A stretch of 64,000 nt of DNA from Poa pratensis. Its lineage: Eukaryota; Streptophyta; Magnoliopsida; Poales; Poaceae. Shown here piece by piece: positions 58,680 to 64,000 of the stretch. Below the pieces are notes generated by a model. That model searched no databases. It had not been told where the DNA came from and worked only from the letters and a program-made list of their open reading frames with translations. The translations under genes and the position numbers were made by a program. The stretch's first letter is position 1, and the number at the start of each line of letters is the position of its first letter. Where the stretch lies: contig CAMZMU010000027.1 in NCBI GenBank assembly GCA_947311845.1, positions 33,185,723-33,249,722 on the forward strand, in the 5' to 3' direction.

Positions 58680-61020
58680 ATGGATGATGATGCTCCCGTC
58701 GCAAGGAGAGAAGGGGAAGAATAGATCTTTTACTACATTAGGGAACCCGGGGAATTTCGGCATCCCGCGGAAGAAGCTGAAGACCGTAGAACAAAAGATG
58801 ATGGCTTAGTATTTTTGAACGACTATGGTCCGGGAATGGAACCGGATCAAAGGAATAACAAGTACGATGAGGACTCGGAAATTGGTGGACCCACGCCGTC
58901 TGGCGAGGTATATTGAGCCTATGTTGAGCAGATGCAATAACTGATTTGTACATATATGTATTCACACATGTTTCATATTTTTAGACCTCCGCATCGAACC
59001 AATCCACTAAACAAGGCCATGCCCAAGGGATGGGTAAAGAAGAGCATCTCACAATTGACGAGGTGAATGCAGCTAGTGGCCAACCACTGGCACCCGTGCC
59101 GAACGTCGTTAAGTTTGTGCATCAATGCGTAGTCACTGTCAGGGACAACGTTTATATCAGCACTCAGGAATGGATTAAGCCAGCAAAGTTAGAGGGAGTT
59201 AGTTACGTCGATGAGAGAACCAAAGGTGTGCTTTGGAACAAGCTCATTGCACAGTTCACCCTACCGGTCTTGGAAGATGAGGTGAAGACAAAAAAATGAT
59301 GGAAAAAGTCAAGCATTTCGCTCTAAAGAAGATGGCTCAACAATTTAATAACTACAAGAACAAATTATTCCGTGAGTGGAATGAAGATGGGAAACTTCCG
59401 GATTTCACCGGCACACGAGAGAGGCAGCGGCCTCACTGCCCTGCATTTTTGGAGTACAAGAAATCGGAACTAGCTAAGAAAAGGTCAAAAAACGAATAAG
59501 GATAATGCAGCGAAAAATATATATCACCATAAGATGGGGCCAGGTGGCTACCGAGTTTCCGAGCCTAAGTGGGAAAAAGTTGAGTCTGAATTGCATGCAA
59601 AAGGGCTCACCCGGTCACAGAGGAATGGGACAGAAGGATAAGGAATTGGCTACTTGCGCATGGAGGGGAGTATGACATGGAAACAGGGGAGTTAATAATT
59701 GATGAAAGCAAAGTAGTCAACGGAGCCCAGCAAAAAATTATTGACTTAATTGCCAAGTCTAAAGAGGGAAAGTTTAATTCCGACAGAGAGAAGGACGAGC
59801 TGTCAGGGGGCCTCGGGACCAAAGAAAAAGGAGGACAAACACGAGGCTTAGGAGAAGTGCCATGGAGTGAAGGGTTTCCCAAGGACCGTGAATCTTATAG
59901 AAGCCGAGCGAGAGCAAAGAGGAGCAAGGAGCAGCAGGAATCAGACCGGTTGATGATCCTAGAAAGAAATCATGACCAGATGGTTGCTCTCTATAAGGAA
60001 CAACAAAAGAAAATAGATCAAATGCGTGAGCAAGGGGCGCCAACTCTTCAGCTAGAACAAGCGAGTCAAGGCAGCCCATCGCATCGCAGAAGCAGCGTGG
60101 CTTCCTCGGTTATGGTCGGTGATGATGAGACAAGTTACCCAGTGGATTATGTCATGGAGAAAACAACTTGTGAGCTGCATGTCCCAGTATTTAACTTATC
60201 CATGAAGGCGGCGGACGGCTATGCTTTAACTGTTGACTCTACAGGATCGTGGCTTGGCAATGCCATTCCAGATGGATTTGCTCGTGTCGGCGTGGATCAA
60301 GTTGTACAAGGATATGAATCACTGAACCTTGAGTTCCCAAGAGCTGATGATGAGTCGGTGCTAGGGGACGTCGTGGGTGGTCTAATTCTATGGCGGAAGA
60401 AATACATCAAGTTTGCAGGCTGGGCGCCAAGGCCACCATCGTCTCCGTCAATTCACGATTCACCACCTGATGACGATGAAGGGGACGACAACCATCAGTC
60501 GTGTCCGCATCAGTCGTCTCCGCCGCCACGTGCGCCGACTCCGCCGCCACGTCAGCCCACTCCGCATGAGCCGACTCCGCCGCTGCATGAGCCGACTCCA
60601 CCGCCGCATGAGCTGACTCTGCCGCCGCATGAGACGACTCCTGAGCCCCGACATAGGAAGGGCACCACTTCGTCGTCCATGGGATTCCGGCGAGACCCCC
60701 AACGTTCGCCCCTCCCAAAAGTACCCAAAAGCCTTGACGACCTCAGAGCTTGCGACATGACTAAAGAGCAATTGGATGCGTGGGTGGATGCAGACACAAA
60801 AAGACAGCTTGCACCGAAACAGCCCGAGGAAAAGCAAATATTTACTGTAAAGGAAAAAAAGTGAGCTACTGGATTCATCACGAAACCATCGCAATATGAG
60901 AAAAATAAGCCAGATAACTATTTACGAGCTCTGAGTAAAAGTAGTAGCTCTCCCAAGACGGGAAGTAGTAGTGCCAGAGGGAAAAGAGACGTTGCCTAGC
61001 TTGGACAACTGGCAAACAAG
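58680..61020 (+). pseudogene. Second CACTA gene, 5' part: Transposase_24-like protein
   Basis: The start ATG at 58680 opens MDDDAPVARREGEE, then meets an early TAG and continues in frame to an exon end at about 58908. The next exon (about 58983-59295) has the Transposase_24 pattern GVSYVDERTKGVLWNKL. Breaks near 59295 and 59498 lead to ALKKMAQQFNNYKNKLFREW and then to the long frame 59677-60864. That frame holds a coiled coil (LERNHDQMVALYKEQQKKID) and a conserved middle domain (CELHVPVFNLSMKAADGYAL, DUF8039-like). A Pro/His-rich repeat linker follows (PTPPLHEPTPPPHEL). After the stop at 60864 the protein continues in another frame toward the protease. Proteins of this class are the TnpA-like DNA-binding partner of CACTA transposition. 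Confidence 0.75.
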
Positions 61021-62496
61021 TCGATAGCCCCGCTCGTAGTTATACCCACTGGTCATGGCTCCGCGACGGACCTAATTCCTAGTTTATCCTTCAAGAAGGA
61101 CTTTGCTGCAGATGCTGGTATTACTCTTGCTCAACTGGACAACGAAAATCTCCTTCCGTCGGATGTAGATGATTCATGGAAATGGAAATGGGGGAGGTCC
61201 CTACTGTGAGGTGATCAGATAAAGTTTCTACCGACATGTCTGCGACAACTCCATAGTTGGTACATGAAAACCACAAAGGAATTTCATGAATTTTTGATCT
61301 CTGTGAAAGTTAAAAAAATCATTTCACGGGTGAAGACATGTTCACAATTGAGCTCGAAGAACTCTGGTACTTATACAACCTTGACGCCCTCGACTTGGGT
61401 CTCGTCGGTGCCTACTGTCTGTAAGTGATTCAATTCATTTATTTCCAAAAAAGATAAAGTCTTTAGCTCTCAGCTCGGTCATTGCCATCGCTAACTATGC
61501 TCACTACGGTATTATGCAGAATGAAGAGTGATGAATGTGACAGAAAGGGCATCTATGGCTTTGGGTTCGTTAACCCAGTACGAGTTAATGCAAGGACACT
61601 AAAAAACCACGTGAAGGACACGGAGAAGAACTTGCTAAATGCCATAATGAAGCAACATTTCAAGGTGCATATAATGTTTCTTTACTACTTCAGGTAAGAG
61701 AGTGTTACTCGCTTGTACAAATTAAGTGTAACTGATGAGTTACTGACGTGTATATAATCATGCGCAGCGATCATTACATTATGCTAGTTATTGGAGTTGA
61801 TAGATCAAGAGTTCAATTCTATGACTCATTGGACTGGCCTGAGGCGAGCTACCAAAGCATTCTAGATACGCTCCAAAGGTAATTTCAAACATTATCGCAC
61901 TATATCAATCTCTCTTATTGATTTCAGAGATATCAAGTAACTAATAACTCATTTATTATTTTTTTTGGTCGGGCAGGGTTTGGAAACAATTCAAAGCGAG
62001 GACAAAGGGTTCAGGTTCATTTGAAGAAGAGCTGACTTTTATTCACCCACAGGTTGGTAGTACGGTCTAGCTAGGTTCACGCATCTCTTTATTTATAGTT
62101 TTCAATACCACTATATGTTGACTATGATTTGATTGAATTCTATTCTCGTAAAGCACATCGAGAGGCAACCACAGGGGACCAATTTCTGTGGATATTTCGT
62201 TTGCGAGTGGATTCGTCGTGCGGTCACTGAGCGAAACGCAAATACGTCGACACATGTGGACGTACGTGAACAAATATATTCATAATTTTATTTTATTACC
62301 AACAATTGTCTTCAGTGTCATTCATATTTTTTGTTACTCATGATTGATATTCGTATTGATCTCCTTCTTATACGTGAAGGATTCAATGCGGAGGAAACTA
62401 CCACTAAAGAAGCGCTTTCAAGCACTAGCAGAGGAACTTGCGGGGTTTCTGCTCAGCGATGTCATACCTACAAAAGGAACATATAATGGAGAATAG
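61021..62496 (+). pseudogene. Second CACTA gene, 3' part: Ulp1-like cysteine protease (peptidase C48)
   Basis: Exons with GT-AG borders are: end at 61420 (LGLVGAYCL), 61520-61693, 61768-61878, 61977-62052, 62154-62261 and 62380-62496 (stop TAG at 62494). The phase between 61693 and 61768 joins to SDHYIMLVIG, which supplies the catalytic His. Asp lies in FYDSLDWP, Gln in RQPQGTNFCG and Cys in the same motif. All four active-site residues are present and the last five exons are open. The first exon has a stop near 61207 and a frame break before 61330. Ulp1 enzymes remove SUMO-like proteins; C48 domains fused to transposon genes are known in plants, with unknown benefit to the element. Confidence 0.8.
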
Positions 62497-62500
62497 CGGT

Positions 62501-62690
62501 GAAGTCCCGGTTATGATCTCCCGTGTAACCGAATAGACGGGCTCTAGTCCCGGTTATGATCTCCATACGTGTAATTGAATAGATGGGCTCTAGTCCCGGT
62601 TATGATCTCCACACACGTGTAATCGAATAGACGGGCTATAGTCCCGGTTATGAGCACCTCCATGTAACCGGATAGACGTGAACATATTTT
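62501..62690. repeat. Tandem repeat at the right side of the CACTA element
   Basis: Four units start with tcccggttatga at 62505, 62548, 62593 and 62642 (spacing 43-49 bp) and contain gtgtaaccgaatagacgggc. They form the right subterminal array together with ctagtcccgg units at 62820-63000. Confidence 0.85.
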
Positions 62691-63016
62691 TATTTATGAA
62701 CATTTTGATATGTTATATGTAGTTTCTGTTTTTTAATTAAGTAAACGCATTTTTTTGCACCATTTCAATATTAAATTGGGAGGAAAAACAAAAAATTACA
62801 GGCTGCCACGTGTGAGGTCCTTGGTCCCGGGTCGTATGACCAATCGGGACTAGAGGTCCTCCATCACGCCCGCGCCCCCGCGGCCACGTGGGAGCCAGTT
62901 GTTCCGGGTCGTAACGGACCCGGTACTATAGGGGGGGCTCTAGTGTCGCCTTGCTAGTCCCGGGTGGACACCCGGCTTACGACCCGGTACCAGTGGCCCT
63001 GTTTCCACTAGTGAAG

Positions 63017-63454
63017 ACAATGGCAGCAAATGTTTACAAAATTCGACTAGATATGTATTTCATAGGAAAGTTTTCAAAATCTAATTTTATAACTAGTGAT
63101 ATGTGTTGAGTAAGCTGTAGATGTTCCGTGCATAGAAATTAATTTTAGAAAGCTGAATAATGAATTATGTCATACCTTTATTTTCTTGCAGACATCACAT
63201 TTATTTTTGAGCAAATACTATAACGTATGCGCTGAGGATGCAATCCATATAGTAGTTCTTCTCAACAACAGTTGATCTAATAACTCTCAAAAAATGATTT
63301 AATGACCTTTTTTTATAATATGATGTTTAACTATGCCTACTAAATATGTAACGTTACTGTAGCTATTGTCTCGTACAGAATTTTGGTCACATTATGCAAC
63401 AGGGGTAAAATGGTATTTGCATGCCTCTTGGGTGGACAATGCACTTGTCATATA
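63017..63454. other. Intergenic, right flank of the CACTA element
   Basis: This is AT-rich sequence with no gene or element recognised. It continues the sequence left of 52069. Confidence 0.4.
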
Positions 63455-64000
63455 AGGAAGGAAATTTAGGAATTTTTTTTTGAGTAGAGGCCAAAAAGGA
63501 AGAATTTTTTTACCGGTGTCAAATAAAGAACGTGATTTTAATGTGGGCATGCAAACGAACGTCCGATCCAACGAAAAAATATGTCCGCCACGTTCGTGTT
63601 TGACTGATTCAGTCTTGCATGCCTATTTTAAGGAAGTATTTTCTCAATACTTTTCCCTCCAAAGACACATAACCTCCATGCATTTTAATTCTCGTTGGCC
63701 CCAGCTCCGCTGTCTTTTTTTTTTTGAATTTAGCTCGGCTGTCTTCATATCCCTGGCGAAAACGTGGATCGATACGCATATGCCGCACATAATATGGATC
63801 TCTGAAAAGAAAAAGAAAACATGATTGAGTGATGGCGACGACAGACAGACGCCCGATCGATCGGCCATAACCCCGTGTCCTCCGCAAAGAAAGAAGACAA
63901 AATTCTTTATATGACACTCTCTTAAAATCATGTTCCTTATTTGACACCGGGGAAAATTTTCTTTCCTATATGGACTCTCCTCAAAATTTCTTTCCCTATA
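63455..64000. mobile_element. TIR element (MITE or Mutator-like), may run past the window edge
   Basis: The left arm (63457-63543) contains gaaggaaatttaggaatttt and accggtgtcaaataaagaac followed by gtgatttta. The reverse complement of 63915-64000 gives gggaaagaaattttgagg and ccggtgtcaaataaggaac followed by atgatttta. This is an inverted repeat of about 80-85 bp. The centre has no recognised gene. The right end and TSD lie at or beyond the window end. Confidence 0.7.

Larger units (their letters stand above)
52072..63013 (+). mobile_element. CACTA (En/Spm) transposon, 10.9 kb, with transposase and protease genes
   Basis: The element starts cactagtggaaaccgg and ends in the inverse of cactagtggaaacagg, flanked by the 3-bp TSD aag (52069-52071 and 63014-63016). 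Subterminal repeats of the type ctctagtcccgg...ccgggactagagg lie at 52105-52350 and 62500-63000, and an unexpected third cluster lies inside at 57164-57330. Genes on the plus strand are a small membrane-anchored protein, a TNP2-type transposase, and a Transposase_24/C48-protease gene. All show at least one frame break, so this copy is probably inactive, though its intact ends could still respond to transposase from elsewhere. Confidence 0.93.

Noticed and set aside
1..64000. CRISPR arrays, bacterial operons, riboswitches and known conserved plant miRNA sequences
   Set aside because: The sequence is plant nuclear DNA. No regular spacer array was seen, and a by-eye look for common miRNA sequences found none.

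Overview
The window is nuclear DNA of a grass, most likely a Triticeae species (wheat, Aegilops or barley type). The evidence is multi-exon plant genes with GT-AG introns, nested LTR retrotransposons of the Tat and Athila lineages, two CACTA transposons, Stowaway MITEs and a Poaceae-type SINE. About 60% is transposon sequence with exact target-site duplications (TSDs). Every domain call comes from reading motifs by eye; no database search was possible.

Layout. (1) 428-8565, minus strand: an eight-exon G-type lectin S-receptor-like kinase gene. Its exon 4 is split by an 839-bp poly(A)-tailed retroposon (1865-2703) with a 12-bp TSD, exactly at the glycine-rich ATP loop. Its 4-kb intron 2 carries a palindromic Stowaway MITE and a 99-bp tandem duplication. 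(2) 8810-31439: a Tat-lineage Ty3/gypsy retrotransposon (TSD TAGCG) inserted about 245 bp upstream of the kinase start codon. It has degenerate gag, protease, RT, two RNase H domains and integrase on the plus strand, and an antisense extra ORF before the 3' LTR. (3) 18998-27211: a nearly pristine Athila-like element on the minus strand (TSD ATGGG), nested inside that antisense ORF. It carries gag and protease only, so it is non-autonomous. (4) 31445-37437: small repeats (a Mutator-like TIR element, a SINE, an AT-rich TIR element) and a pseudogene fragment of an FQR1/WrbA-type quinone oxidoreductase. (5) 37438-39294, minus strand: the one intact gene, a seven-exon bHLH transcription factor of 381 codons. 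(6) 40028-44154: a non-autonomous CACTA element (TSD TAT) with 660-bp tandem repeats. (7) 44155-52071: mostly non-coding, with two MITE-like elements and a broken ORF of unknown family. (8) 52072-63013: a 10.9-kb CACTA element (TSD AAG). It holds a small membrane-anchored protein, a TNP2-type transposase, and a second gene joining a Transposase_24-like region to a Ulp1/C48 protease; all have frame breaks. (9) 63455-64000: a further TIR element that reaches the window edge.

The order of events can be read from the nesting. The kinase gene was hit at least twice, by the exon retroposon and the promoter-proximal Tat element. The Tat element was later hit by the Athila-like element, whose LTRs are almost identical. 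I found no clearly new cellular system. The most notable items are the precise retroposon hit in the kinase loop, the nested antisense-ORF retroelement, the membrane-anchored small protein inside the CACTA element, and the internal subterminal-type repeat cluster suggesting that this CACTA element is composite.
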